Assembly: GCF_021533195.1 (NCBI RefSeq)
Contig: NZ_JAJNKB010000001.1
Coordinates: 124,001-188,000, forward strand
Length of the DNA: 64,000 nt
Reading direction: 5' to 3'
Origin: Portibacter marinus
GTDB lineage: Bacteria; Bacteroidota; Bacteroidia; Chitinophagales; Saprospiraceae
Numbering within the stretch: the stretch's first letter is position 1; every line of letters begins with the position of its first letter. The position numbers and the translations under genes were made by a program. The notes beneath the pieces are model-generated. The model had not been told where the DNA came from, did not search any database, and saw only the letters and a list, made by a program, of their open reading frames with translations. Shown here in pieces: positions 46,082 to 54,426 of the stretch.

Positions 46082-46996
46082 TCATTTTTGTTTATATTTC
46101 TTCTTTTCTCTACGATTCATTTCCATCATAATGACTTGATCGGTCCAGATCACTTCATAATCTTTCATGGGCATTAGAAATGCTGCCCCCTTCTGTGTCA
46201 AAAAATATGGTTGAATATAAGCGTAGTTGCTTTCCTGATCTCCTTGTTTCTTCTTGTAATATCGAATATTGAATCTGAGATGGGCCCCAAAACTAAAATT
46301 GCTTCCTCCTACTAATCCTATAGGTTCTCCAGCCAGGACTTCATCACCGGGTTTAACAAAGATACCATCTTCAGCAAAGATTTTGTAATCAGCAAAACTT
46401 CCGTCTCTATGCTCAATGGTCAGACCATCACTATTGCGATCGAAAAGCAAACCGTTGCCATTTGATGTATCAGAGATTAAATCTACCTTAGTTACGGTAC
46501 CCCTTCTTGCTGCAAAAATAGTATCTGCCTCATTAGCCCGGATCATGATTGCGTACCAACCTTTTGGAATATCTTCGTCGCCATACTCATGATTAAGGTA
46601 GGTCATCTCTTTAATAACGGTAGTTTTTCCGTGTTTTAAGGGAATAATATAAGGAAAGTCTTTTTGAGGGCTCCGCATGATGTTCCCTGGAATATATGTA
46701 TATCGATAGCCAAAGCTGAAAGACTGACCAGGATCCCTTGCTTTCACTTTGGTGAGAATTTGTCGACCTCTAGCTACCGTTTTAGAAAAACCTCGGTAGC
46801 CATCTCTGCAGGAAATATTATTCGCATCTGTAAAGGTTAGAGTCAACACTTGTGTGGAATGACTTCTATTGAATGAATAGAGGATATATTCCTGTTTTGC
46901 TTTATCATACTCACGTTCAACGGAAACCAGATTCGCTTGAGCTGAAGATAGTTGTAATGCTAAGAGCACAAAAAGTGTCATGGTGTAAAGTTTCAT
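46082..46996 (-). CDS. M23-family (LytM-like) protein, degenerate active site
   Basis: Secreted protein of 304 residues with a signal peptide (LALQLSSAQA). The C-terminal half resembles an M23/LytM domain: RRGTVTKVDL, LTIEHRDGSFADYKIF, VKPGDEVLAGEPIGLVGGSNFSFGAHLRFNI. These are the counterparts of the glycyl-glycine endopeptidase core. However, the Zn-binding HxxxD and HxH signatures are incomplete: only single His residues remain (TIEHRDG and GAHLRF where HLHF is usual). It may be a non-catalytic cell-wall regulator like E. coli EnvC. A TATTTTTG promoter element lies at 47021-47028. Confidence 0.75.
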   Translation of the reverse strand: MKLYTMTLFVLLALQLSSAQANLVSVEREYDKAKQEYILYSFNRSHSTQVLTLTFTDANNISCRDGYRGFSKTVARGRQILTKVKARDPGQSFSFGYRYTYIPGNIMRSPQKDFPYIIPLKHGKTTVIKEMTYLNHEYGDEDIPKGWYAIMIRANEADTIFAARRGTVTKVDLISDTSNGNGLLFDRNSDGLTIEHRDGSFADYKIFAEDGIFVKPGDEVLAGEPIGLVGGSNFSFGAHLRFNIRYYKKKQGDQESNYAYIQPYFLTQKGAAFLMPMKDYEVIWTDQVIMMEMNRREKKKYKQK

Positions 46997-47309
46997 GATG
47001 TCAATTTAGGCTGTATTTTACAAAAATATAAAAACAGGTGCAAGTATGCAATCCAACATATTTTGGAGATCCAATACAAAGGATCATTTCCATTTTGAGA
47101 AGGAAAAAGCGTGGATTTATTCTAAAGATGTGAAATATATTTTAGTTTTGCAGCTGGGTTTGTAATCCGCCGACAGTGTGGTATGGAGATGATTAATTCG
47201 TTGAAGAATTTTAGATGAATTGGGATAATAGAGATTTTTTTTTGCAATTTGTAGCTCAATGAAAAACAGTCAGAACGATTAGAAACTCACATAAGACATC
47301 ATTAAAAAT
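46997..47309. other. Intergenic region before tRNA-Arg
   Basis: A 313-base stretch between the M23-like gene and the tRNA gene. It holds the divergent M23 promoter element (47021-47028) and a plus-strand TAGTTTTG at 47143-47150 that could start a transcript leading to the tRNA. I see no ORF of note, no second tRNA and no recognised structured RNA. Confidence 0.5.
47021..47028 (-). promoter_or_regulatory. -7 promoter element of the M23-like gene
   Basis: Minus-strand TATTTTTG, an exact TAnnTTTG match, 25 bases before the start codon. Confidence 0.55.
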
Positions 47310-47383
47310 GGTCGCGTAGTTCAACTGGATAGAATATCAGATTTCGGCTCTGAGGGTTGAGGGTTCGAATCCTTCCGCGATCA
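47310..47383 (+). tRNA. tRNA-Arg (anticodon UCG)
   Basis: A complete cloverleaf of 74 nt. The acceptor stem GGTCGCG pairs with CGCGATC (one G-T pair) and A73 is the discriminator. The D arm is GTTC/GAAT. The anticodon stem TCAGA/TCTGA holds the loop TTTCGGC, giving anticodon TCG at 47343-47345 with T33 before it. The variable loop has 5 nt, and the T arm GAGGG/CCTTC has the loop TTCGAAT. CCA is not encoded: CAG follows the discriminator. It reads CGA, and possibly other CGN codons by wobble. A terminator hairpin follows at 47397. Confidence 0.95.
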
Positions 47384-47430
47384 CAGAGAATGCAAGCCCT
47401 TCCACGATAGTGGGAGGGTTTTTTTATTTA
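47368..47430 (+). repeat. Direct repeat, copy 1 (tRNA 3' end plus terminator)
   Basis: A 63-base stretch that starts in the T loop of tRNA-Arg and runs through the acceptor 3' strand, the terminator hairpin and its T run. It recurs almost exactly (one T fewer) at 47539-47600. Such duplication of a tRNA 3' end is what integrative elements leave as attL/attR. Confidence 0.9.
47397..47425 (+). terminator. tRNA-Arg terminator
   Basis: Stem CCCTTCCAC / GTGGGAGGG with a GATA loop, followed by seven T. A second identical hairpin lies in the repeat copy at 47568-47595. Confidence 0.92.
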
Positions 47431-47467
47431 TCCAAAGGCCAAGTTGTACTTAGGATTTTGGATATAT

Positions 47468-47494
47468 AAAAAAAGCTTTCTGCGGAGCAGAAAA
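47468..47494 (-). terminator. Minus-strand terminator between the two repeat copies
   Basis: Minus-strand TTTCTGC-TCC-GCAGAAA followed by GC and seven T. It is probably the terminator of the secreted-protein gene at 47602-48474, although repeat copy 2 separates it from the stop codon. Confidence 0.75.
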
Positions 47495-47538
47495 GGGTTT
47501 GCATTTTGACCTTTAGAGCAACGAGGATCATTATTTAT

Positions 47539-47600
47539 AATCCTTCCGCGATCACAGAGAATGCAAGCCCTTCCACGATAGTGGGAGGGTTTTTTATTTA
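47539..47600 (+). repeat. Direct repeat, copy 2
   Basis: A 62-base near-identical copy of 47368-47430, ending 2 bases before the stop codon of the minus-strand gene. It contains the tRNA 3' strand and terminator hairpin but not the 5' two thirds of a tRNA. Confidence 0.9.
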
Positions 47601-47601
47601 C

Positions 47602-48474
47602 TTAATTCTTTTTTTCCTTACCGAACACATCCCTTTCCGACTTTCCTAGAATCTGATTGGGCCTCGGCGCTTCATCGTAGGTGTGCGAAAACAATTTCTC
47701 CTGATAAACCCATTGGCCTTCCTGAAAAACATAACCTTCATAAGTACCATCCGGCACCTTGGTAGGCCCCTGCCCTTCCCGCTGTCCCATCACTTCCATC
47801 AGGTGATCATGCACTACCATATTCATCGCCGGGTTGTAATTCAAAGAGAGTATTGCATCAGCTGAGTAAGTGAAAATTACCCTGTTCTTTAAGATATCCC
47901 GAGATTCATTCATCGGCTTGACAAATACCTCCTCTCCTAATACGGGAGCACCTTCCTCATCAAATGTTAATACGTCGAAACTCTTAAATTTGGTGTATTC
48001 ATCCAACTGGCGGAAAGAGAATACGAAATATTTGCCGTCTTGCTCAATGAGATTATAATAAATTCCACCTAACCAATCTGAAGGTCCTAAAGTCATGTAT
48101 TCAATATCTTCCAGGGCTGAGAATTCATCATCCAGTACAAAAGATGGTCCATCCTTCTTAATCAAATACCCGTAATAATCATATTGATCTCCTTCAGCTC
48201 GGACTTGCCAGGTGACCAACTTGAAGGTTTCCAAGCTGTCAGACAGTACACTAAGTTCAGGAGTCTGCGTAAAATCAAAATTGAAAGCATCACCAGCAGC
48301 AATAATGTCATCAAAGGCTGCTCGAAAATTCTTTACAGCTATTGAACGGTGCTCAGCAACATTGGCATTAATCATGACATCACTCCAAAAAGAAATATCG
48401 TATTTTTCCTGGCCATTGAGTCGAAAGATCGAGAAGGCAAGAAATATCAACAGGTACAGTCTCATATTATTCAT
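47602..48474 (-). CDS. Secreted protein of unknown function
   Basis: Exported protein of about 290 residues with a signal peptide (LYLLIFLAFSIFRLNGQ). The open frame begins with a TTG at 48486. The ATG at 48474 (MNNMRLYLL), or the one at 48465 (MRLYLL), is more likely. I recognise no family. The mature protein is acidic and rich in aromatic residues, with beta-type stretches (VLDDEFSALEDIEYMTLGPSDWLGGI, GKYFVFSFRQLDEY) and a conserved-looking C-terminal block (DGTYEGYVFQEGQWVYQEKLF). Similar proteins occur in other Bacteroidota as far as I recall, but without function. Confidence 0.7.
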   Translation of the reverse strand: MNNMRLYLLIFLAFSIFRLNGQEKYDISFWSDVMINANVAEHRSIAVKNFRAAFDDIIAAGDAFNFDFTQTPELSVLSDSLETFKLVTWQVRAEGDQYDYYGYLIKKDGPSFVLDDEFSALEDIEYMTLGPSDWLGGIYYNLIEQDGKYFVFSFRQLDEYTKFKSFDVLTFDEEGAPVLGEEVFVKPMNESRDILKNRVIFTYSADAILSLNYNPAMNMVVHDHLMEVMGQREGQGPTKVPDGTYEGYVFQEGQWVYQEKLFSHTYDEAPRPNQILGKSERDVFGKEKKN

Positions 48475-48545
48475 GTATGTAAACAATACAAGATTAACGC
48501 CGAATTCATTCCAAAACGTATAAAAAAGATTACGCTGAAACAGTT

Positions 48546-49076
48546 CTATTCAGTAAACTTCTCCACTCGGGAAAGGATATGCAGGTAGTCTGGCCGATCC
48601 GCAGCTGAGTTGTGTATAAAGCTGTATTTAATTTCTCCTTCATCGATGAGAAATACACCCGGCATTTGAAATCCATCTCCCAGCTGCCTCCAACTGATGC
48701 CATTTCCTTTCAGAATGGCAGCGTCGAAGCCTCTCACCCATGTTTTAAAGCCAAAGAGCTGGCTGAATGTACCTTTCAAAAGTCCAAACTGCCGATAGTA
48801 CTCACACGTCGCATCTTGCACCCACTTTGGATCTTGCAATTTGTACTTTTCAAAATATTGCTCTGCTGTCTCTTTATCAGACATGTGGACAAATACCAAA
48901 TCACCTCCCTTTTCTTCAATCTCGTTTTTCAATCTGGACAAGTCCTGAAGTGCCTCTCTACAAAAAATACATCCAAAGTGCCGTAAGAACACCAGCAAAA
49001 CCGGCTGCTTTTCAGACAATTCTAAAACAGAAATACCATCGCTGGTCTTCATATTGTCCAGCACTTCTTTTTTCAT
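48546..49076 (-). CDS. Peroxiredoxin-like (AhpC/TSA family, PRXL2-like) protein
   Basis: Thioredoxin-fold protein of about 176 residues. The active region LLVFLRHFGCIFCREALQDLSRL carries a C-x-x-C pair where peroxiredoxins have T-x-x-C, which is typical of the AhpC/TSA-2 or FAM213-like group that may reduce peroxides or disulfides. I chose the ATG at 49076 (MKKEVLDNMK). A TTG at 49097 would abut the mdh stop codon and add seven residues. It follows mdh on the same strand and is likely co-transcribed with it. Confidence 0.85.
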   Translation of the reverse strand: MKKEVLDNMKTSDGISVLELSEKQPVLLVFLRHFGCIFCREALQDLSRLKNEIEEKGGDLVFVHMSDKETAEQYFEKYKLQDPKWVQDATCEYYRQFGLLKGTFSQLFGFKTWVRGFDAAILKGNGISWRQLGDGFQMPGVFLIDEGEIKYSFIHNSAADRPDYLHILSRVEKFTE

Positions 49077-49097
49077 ATCTGTAGCTTCTACTGTCAA

Positions 49098-50024
49098 TTA
49101 CATATTTTTATATACATCAATTACTGCCCGGACATGCTCCGCAGATTCTTTTAGCAAGTCTTTTTCGTCTTTTTCTAACTTTAATTCCAACACTTCTTTA
49201 ATACCGCCTTTGCCTAGCTTCACCGGAATTCCTAGGAAGATATCGCTAAGTCCGTATTCACCATTCAATTTGGCACAACAAGGAAAAATTCTATCTTCAT
49301 CTCTGACGATCGCTGCTACCATTTGCGCAGCAGCAGCTCCAGGTGCATACCATGCAGAAGTGCCCATTAATTTTACAAGCTCTCCACCACCCTTCTTCGT
49401 TCTTTCCACAATCTCATCCAGACGAGAGGATTCAACCAATTCAGTAATCGGTATACCAGCCACAGAGGTATATCTTGGAAGTGGTACCATGGTATCTCCG
49501 TGACCTCCCAGAAGCATTGCTTGTATGTCTTTAGGTGATACATTTAACTCCATTGCCAGGAAAGCCCTATATCTTGCAGTATCAAGAATACCCGCCATTC
49601 CGAAAACCTTTTCATCAGAAAGACCCGATGCCTCCTGAGCGGCATAGGTCATGACATCTAACGGATTAGAAACCACGATAATGATGGGTTCCTCCGAATG
49701 CTCCATAATGGATTTAGTAACAGATTTCACAATATTGGCATTGGTCGAAATCAAATCATCTCTGCTCATACCCGGTTTTCTTGGAATCCCTGCAGTGATT
49801 ACTACGATGTCCGAATTGGCAGTTTCTCTATAGTCCTCAGATCCCGTAAGACGTGTGCTATAATAGTCAATGGGAGCTTGCTGAAAACTGTCTAGCGACT
49901 TACCTCTCGCCATGTCCCCTTTTATATCCAGAAGTACAACCTCTCTAACAATATCCTTGTGTGCAAGAACATTCGCCACAGTGGCGCCAACATTACCGGC
50001 TCCAACTACTGTTACTTTACTCAT
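49098..50024 (-). CDS. mdh: Malate dehydrogenase
   Basis: TCA-cycle enzyme that interconverts malate and oxaloacetate with NAD. The 308 residues belong to the LDH-like MDH type. Visible are the nucleotide-binding TVVGAGNVGATVANVLA (about 4-20), the substrate loop AGIPRKPGMSRDDLISTNA (about 78-96), the VSNPLDVMTY stretch and the catalytic LLGGHGDTMVPLPRYTSVAG (about 170-189). The promoter element TACATTTG lies at 50062-50069. The TCA theme continues with sucC 3.2 kb away, but not in the same operon. Confidence 0.96.
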   Translation of the reverse strand: MSKVTVVGAGNVGATVANVLAHKDIVREVVLLDIKGDMARGKSLDSFQQAPIDYYSTRLTGSEDYRETANSDIVVITAGIPRKPGMSRDDLISTNANIVKSVTKSIMEHSEEPIIIVVSNPLDVMTYAAQEASGLSDEKVFGMAGILDTARYRAFLAMELNVSPKDIQAMLLGGHGDTMVPLPRYTSVAGIPITELVESSRLDEIVERTKKGGGELVKLMGTSAWYAPGAAAAQMVAAIVRDEDRIFPCCAKLNGEYGLSDIFLGIPVKLGKGGIKEVLELKLEKDEKDLLKESAEHVRAVIDVYKNM

Positions 50025-50061
50025 AAGATTTTCTTTTATTTTTTCGTTTTATCTAATGATA

Positions 50062-50069
50062 CAAATGTA
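50062..50069 (-). promoter_or_regulatory. -7 promoter element of mdh
   Basis: Minus-strand TACATTTG, an exact TAnnTTTG match, 38 bases before the start codon. Confidence 0.6.
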
Positions 50070-50218
50070 TTATATATTTCTTAGAATCAGCCCTCATCCA
50101 AATACTTTAATCGACACGTATTGTTGAATGAGGGACAGAAATAATACACGTAATTTTATATTTTTGTTTTGAAATAATTTGGAAGTTTTCTAAAACACAT
50201 TAATTATTTACTTCTTAT

Positions 50219-51715
50219 ATGAAGAACGGTTTCCTATTCATTGTTTTTTTTCTCTTAGGTCATTGCTGCCTTACGGCGCAATCGTCGCAGTGCGGATTTG
50301 ACTTTTCTGAAAGCCAGCTCAAGCATTTTCTTTCGAATAAAAAAGGGAAAGAAGCATTCAAGAACCGTTCTCAAGAGACGGTTTATATTCCAGTCAAGTT
50401 TCATACAGTCGCAGATGTTGAAGGTGAAGGGCGTGTCAGATTTGAAAATGTCTTAGATCAGCTTTGCGCTATCAATGAAAATTTTCAGGACCTGGGATTT
50501 AGGTTCTATCTTAAAGACGGCACTGTCAATGAGGTCAATGATAATACCATTTACAATAACCCCAGCTCTGCTGCCGGAACTACGAAAATGGCCGGTGTGA
50601 AAAGTCAATTTGGTAAAAATGCGCTCAATATCTTTGTCACAGACAATGCCGGTCAGGGTACCAATGGCCTGGGAACTACCTTAGGTTACTATGATTTTAA
50701 TCAGGATCTGGTCGTGCTCAAAAAATCCACGCTAGCTAATAACGTTCAGGTCAGATTTGTTCTCGGCCATGAATTAGGTCATTTTTTTAGTCTTCCCCAT
50801 ACCTTTAATGGATGGGATGCAGAACCCTGGGATGGCGAACCTGTCACCAGTAATTTTTCACCCGGAGGCGTATTGAACGAACTTGCTGACAGTTCTAACT
50901 GTGAGAATGCAGGTGATATGATCTGTGATACTCCGGCAGACTACAATCTCGGTTTTGGCTGGGATGGCTGCAGAGAATATGACGGTGGGTGTATGGATCC
51001 GAATGGGGAGCTGTTGGATCCTGATCAGTCTAATTTTATGGGGTACTTTCTAGGATGCGATGACTATTTCTTTTCCGAAGAACAGAAAAGCATTATTGAA
51101 AGTGACTATTTTAGTCCAAGAAGAGCCTATCTGAGGACTAGTTTTAGGCCTGCCGATGAAGAAATCGAACCGGTCGCAAAAGCAGTAAGCCCTGCAGACG
51201 ATTCCACCACGCCCTTCTTCAATGGAGTGCATATGGAATGGGAACCTTCGGAGAATGCAACTCACTACTTGGTGGAACTTACACAGGCCTTATTCAAATT
51301 TTACTATGTCACAGAGCAACCCAGCCTTTTCCTGACAGATCTCAAAGCTGACAAAAATTATCGATGGAAAGTCAAAGCTTTTAGCGTTTTAAATACATGT
51401 ACAGATTACTCTTCTTCTTTTAGCTTTGAAACCGGAGATTTATCCAGCAGTATTGATGAGGAGAAAGTCATGGATTTAGAAGTAAATGTTTTTCCTAATC
51501 CTTTTGATGGCAATTTTCTCAACATTGAGCTTAAAAATTCGTTAAAAAATGAGCACTATATTGAATTATATGATATAAATGGCCGAATTTTAAGTTCAGG
51601 TTATTATACTCAGAATATAATTAAGCTTGAAAACCTGGATTTAAGAACGGGATTATACCTGTTGAATATTAAAAATGAAAATGGAATTGTTACTAAGAAG
51701 ATTGTTGTTGAGTAA
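50219..51715 (+). CDS. Secreted M43 (pappalysin-like) metalloprotease, T9SS type A tail
   Basis: Exported zinc protease of 498 residues. A signal peptide (HCCLTAQ) precedes the M43 catalytic domain, with HELGHFFSLPH (His184, Glu185, His188, His194) and the Met-turn SNFMGYF. A fibronectin type III-like domain (about 320-400, WEPSENATHYLVEL) follows. The last 75 residues (VFPNPFDG to the end) are a type A T9SS sorting domain, so the protein crosses the outer membrane. A paralogue of similar plan follows immediately; the two reading frames overlap by 8 bases. Confidence 0.92.
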   Translation: MKNGFLFIVFFLLGHCCLTAQSSQCGFDFSESQLKHFLSNKKGKEAFKNRSQETVYIPVKFHTVADVEGEGRVRFENVLDQLCAINENFQDLGFRFYLKDGTVNEVNDNTIYNNPSSAAGTTKMAGVKSQFGKNALNIFVTDNAGQGTNGLGTTLGYYDFNQDLVVLKKSTLANNVQVRFVLGHELGHFFSLPHTFNGWDAEPWDGEPVTSNFSPGGVLNELADSSNCENAGDMICDTPADYNLGFGWDGCREYDGGCMDPNGELLDPDQSNFMGYFLGCDDYFFSEEQKSIIESDYFSPRRAYLRTSFRPADEEIEPVAKAVSPADDSTTPFFNGVHMEWEPSENATHYLVELTQALFKFYYVTEQPSLFLTDLKADKNYRWKVKAFSVLNTCTDYSSSFSFETGDLSSSIDEEKVMDLEVNVFPNPFDGNFLNIELKNSLKNEHYIELYDINGRILSSGYYTQNIIKLENLDLRTGLYLLNIKNENGIVTKKIVVE

Positions 51716-53171
51716 GAAGTACTACGCCTTTCTGTTGATCATTATGAGTGCTTTAAGCGTTCATGGTCAGGAACTTTCCTATTGCGGCACAGAGGGTCTG
51801 GATGTTGAATGGGAAACTTATTTGAGAGAGAACAAGGGAGTGATGACTCGCTCTTTCAATGATGACATTTACGTCGCAATTACCGTTCATGTTGTAGGAG
51901 AAGACGATGGAATCGGCTACCATCCCCTTTCAACCATCCTCAAAAGTTTGGAAGGGCTCAACGAAGATTTCAAAGCTTCCAGGATTCAATTCTACCTCGC
52001 AGGTCCTTTTAATTACATTAACAATAGTGCATATTACGAACATAGTAGTTTCGGTACAGGCGCTCAAATGATGAATGAACATAATGTCGCGAATACCATA
52101 AATTGTTATATCGTTAATGATGCAAACGGAAACTGTGGATACCGCTCGTTTAACGGTGATGCCATTGCTTTAAGTAAATCTTGCACACAAGCCAATGATC
52201 ATACATGGGCTCATGAGATGGGCCATTGGCTGAGCTTACCTCACACCTTTTCAGGCTGGGAAGGCACAGATTATAATTTAGACGAAGAAACTCCTACCAA
52301 TGTTGGATCTAAACTGGTCGAGAAAGTTTCCCGAGACAATTGTACCTCAGCTGCCGACCGTCTTTGCGATACATCACCTGATTATCTCAGTTTTAGATGG
52401 GGCTGCGACGAGAACAATGAGTACCCCGATTCCCTGCGAGATCCCGATGGTGTTAAGTTTGCAGTAGATGGATCTCTGTTCATGTCCTATGCTTTCGACG
52501 ATTGTCAGTCCCGTTTTTCTGATGGACAGATAGAAAAGATGCAGATGTATGCCAACAATTGGGTGCCTGAAGTGGTTTCAGATGATCCACCACAAGAAGA
52601 AATTGATCCCGGTCAAACTAAACTTTTGTATCCGATCAACGGTGAGGTGGTAGAAGATAAGATCGAGCTAAGATGGGAAGAGCAGGGAAATGCTACTTTT
52701 TATGTGGTTGAAGTCAGTCAGATCAGTAATATGGCATTGCTCAGTTTGAGGGAACTGGTCTATGGTACTAAACTAGAGGTTTTTGGATTATCGCCCGACA
52801 AAGATTATTATTGGCGCGTTAGACCTTTGAACGACTACCATTTTGACTATGATAAGAGAACTGAAACTGAAAATTTCAAAACCGGCGAACTTAGTTCTAC
52901 AGAGGAATACTATGCAGAAAATCTTAAAATCTATCCTAACCCTATTTCCAGGGCATCGTCCATTTATATCAATCTCAAATCAAGCATTAGTGAAGATATG
53001 ATGCTGGACATCTTTAGTCTGGATGGCAAACCGGTTATCAGAAAGTCCTACTATCTTCAGAACGGGCTGAATCAATTAGAAATAGACGCAAGTTCTTTGA
53101 CCGCCGGTATCTACATTTTGCGAGGAAAAGGTGAACTACACAACTTTAGAAAGAAAATTGTTATTGAATAA
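51708..53171 (+). CDS. Second secreted M43 metalloprotease, T9SS type A tail
   Basis: Paralogue of the preceding protease, about 487 residues. HEMGHWLSLPH gives the zinc site with its catalytic Glu, and the Met-turn is SLFMSYAF. An Fn3-like domain (WEEQGNATFYVVEV) and a T9SS tail (IYPNPISRASS to the end) follow. The start is uncertain: TTG at 51708 gives a clean signal peptide (SKKYYAFLLIIMSALSVHGQ) and couples to the previous stop codon. The ATG at 51675 would add 11 residues inside the first gene. The two proteases share the plan but differ clearly in sequence, so this is an old tandem duplication. Confidence 0.88.
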   Translation: MSKKYYAFLLIIMSALSVHGQELSYCGTEGLDVEWETYLRENKGVMTRSFNDDIYVAITVHVVGEDDGIGYHPLSTILKSLEGLNEDFKASRIQFYLAGPFNYINNSAYYEHSSFGTGAQMMNEHNVANTINCYIVNDANGNCGYRSFNGDAIALSKSCTQANDHTWAHEMGHWLSLPHTFSGWEGTDYNLDEETPTNVGSKLVEKVSRDNCTSAADRLCDTSPDYLSFRWGCDENNEYPDSLRDPDGVKFAVDGSLFMSYAFDDCQSRFSDGQIEKMQMYANNWVPEVVSDDPPQEEIDPGQTKLLYPINGEVVEDKIELRWEEQGNATFYVVEVSQISNMALLSLRELVYGTKLEVFGLSPDKDYYWRVRPLNDYHFDYDKRTETENFKTGELSSTEEYYAENLKIYPNPISRASSIYINLKSSISEDMMLDIFSLDGKPVIRKSYYLQNGLNQLEIDASSLTAGIYILRGKGELHNFRKKIVIE

Positions 53172-53191
53172 AAATATGCCTCATATTTTTA

Positions 53192-53199
53192 TACTTTTG
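53192..53199 (+). promoter_or_regulatory. -7 promoter element of sucC
   Basis: TACTTTTG, an exact TAnnTTTG match, 21 bases before the sucC start. Confidence 0.6.
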
Positions 53200-53219
53200 G
53201 GTCGAATTAAAACGAAAAA

Positions 53220-54425
53220 ATGAACTTACACGAGTATCAAGGAAAGGAATTGTTGGCATCTTATGGCGTGAAAATTCAACGCGGAATTGTGATCGACGAT
53301 GTGAACGAAGTTGAAGCTGCATATCGAAAATTACAGGAAGAAACCGGTACGGAATATTGTGTCATAAAAGCTCAGATACACGCAGGTGGAAGAGGAAAAG
53401 GTGGCGGAGTTAAAGTGGCCAAGAATTTGGAAGATACCAAAGAGAAAGCGGGTGAGATTCTGGGTATGATGTTAAAGACACCACAGACTCCCGGAGGTCT
53501 TGATGGCCCGGGAAAAAAAGTCAACAAGGTACTTCTTGCTGAAGATTCCTATGCTCCGGATTTTGATGCCTGTTCAGAATTTTATGTTTCCATCCTTTTG
53601 GATCGTGCTAAAAAACGCAATGTGATTGTCTACTCTACTCAAGGAGGCATGGACATAGAAAAAGTTGCCGAAGAGACCCCTGAGTTGGTTCATAAGGAAT
53701 TTATAGATCCTGCATTGGGTTTACTGGGCTTTCAGGCTAGAAAAATTGCCTTTAACCTGGGCCTTTCGGGAAAGGCATTCAAAGAAATGACCAAATTTAT
53801 TTCCAATTTGTATAAAGCATTTTTAGGTTCCGATGCTTCGCTTTTCGAAATCAATCCTTGCATGCACAATGGCTCTACAGATGAAATTATCGCTGTAGAT
53901 TGCAAAGTGTCGCTCGATGATAATGCACTTTTCAGACATAAAGATCTCGCCGCACTCAGGGATAAATCTGAAGAAGATCCAACTGAGGTAGAAGCTGGAG
54001 AATATGGATTAAACTATGTCAATCTCGATGGTAATGTGGGCTGTATGGTGAATGGAGCAGGCTTGGCTATGGCCACAATGGACATCATCAAGCTATCAGG
54101 AGGATCGCCTGCGAATTTCCTGGATGTTGGAGGGACTGCAGATGCTGCAAGAGTAGAGCAAGCCTTCAAAATCATACTTAAGGATCCCGAGGTAAAAGCC
54201 ATATTGGTCAATATCTTTGGTGGAATTGTCAGATGTGATCGTGTGGCCAATGGAATCGTTGAAGCTTATAAGAATATGGGCAACATTACGGTACCGATTA
54301 TTGTCAGATTGCAAGGTACCAATGCGGATATCGCAAAGAAAATTATTGATGAATCCGGACTGGAGGTACATTCTGCCATTCAACTGCAGGATGCTGCTGA
54401 CCTTGTGAAGGAAGTGATCGCATAG
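53220..54425 (+). CDS. sucC: Succinyl-CoA synthetase beta subunit (ADP-forming)
   Basis: TCA-cycle enzyme subunit that makes ATP from succinyl-CoA. The 401 residues include the ATP-grasp domain with [17 protein letters not shown] at the start, [18 protein letters not shown] (about 50-67), and the CoA-ligase domain with [16 protein letters not shown] and [18 protein letters not shown] near the end. sucD is not next to it in this window. xseA begins 1 base after its stop codon, so the operon mixes central metabolism with DNA repair. Confidence 0.96.
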   Translation: MNLHEYQGKELLASYGVKIQRGIVIDDVNEVEAAYRKLQEETGTEYCVIKAQIHAGGRGKGGGVKVAKNLEDTKEKAGEILGMMLKTPQTPGGLDGPGKKVNKVLLAEDSYAPDFDACSEFYVSILLDRAKKRNVIVYSTQGGMDIEKVAEETPELVHKEFIDPALGLLGFQARKIAFNLGLSGKAFKEMTKFISNLYKAFLGSDASLFEINPCMHNGSTDEIIAVDCKVSLDDNALFRHKDLAALRDKSEEDPTEVEAGEYGLNYVNLDGNVGCMVNGAGLAMATMDIIKLSGGSPANFLDVGGTADAARVEQAFKIILKDPEVKAILVNIFGGIVRCDRVANGIVEAYKNMGNITVPIIVRLQGTNADIAKKIIDESGLEVHSAIQLQDAADLVKEVIA

Positions 54426-54426
54426 C

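Noticed and set aside
46997-47309. A structured regulatory RNA in the gap before the tRNA.
   Set aside because: I found no conserved riboswitch or RNA-gene core by eye; only a promoter element for each direction.
47431-47538. A second, decayed tRNA gene before repeat copy 2.
   Set aside because: The 108 bases before copy 2 do not give an acceptor 5' strand, D arm or anticodon arm that fit the copied 3' part. Only the 3' end is duplicated.
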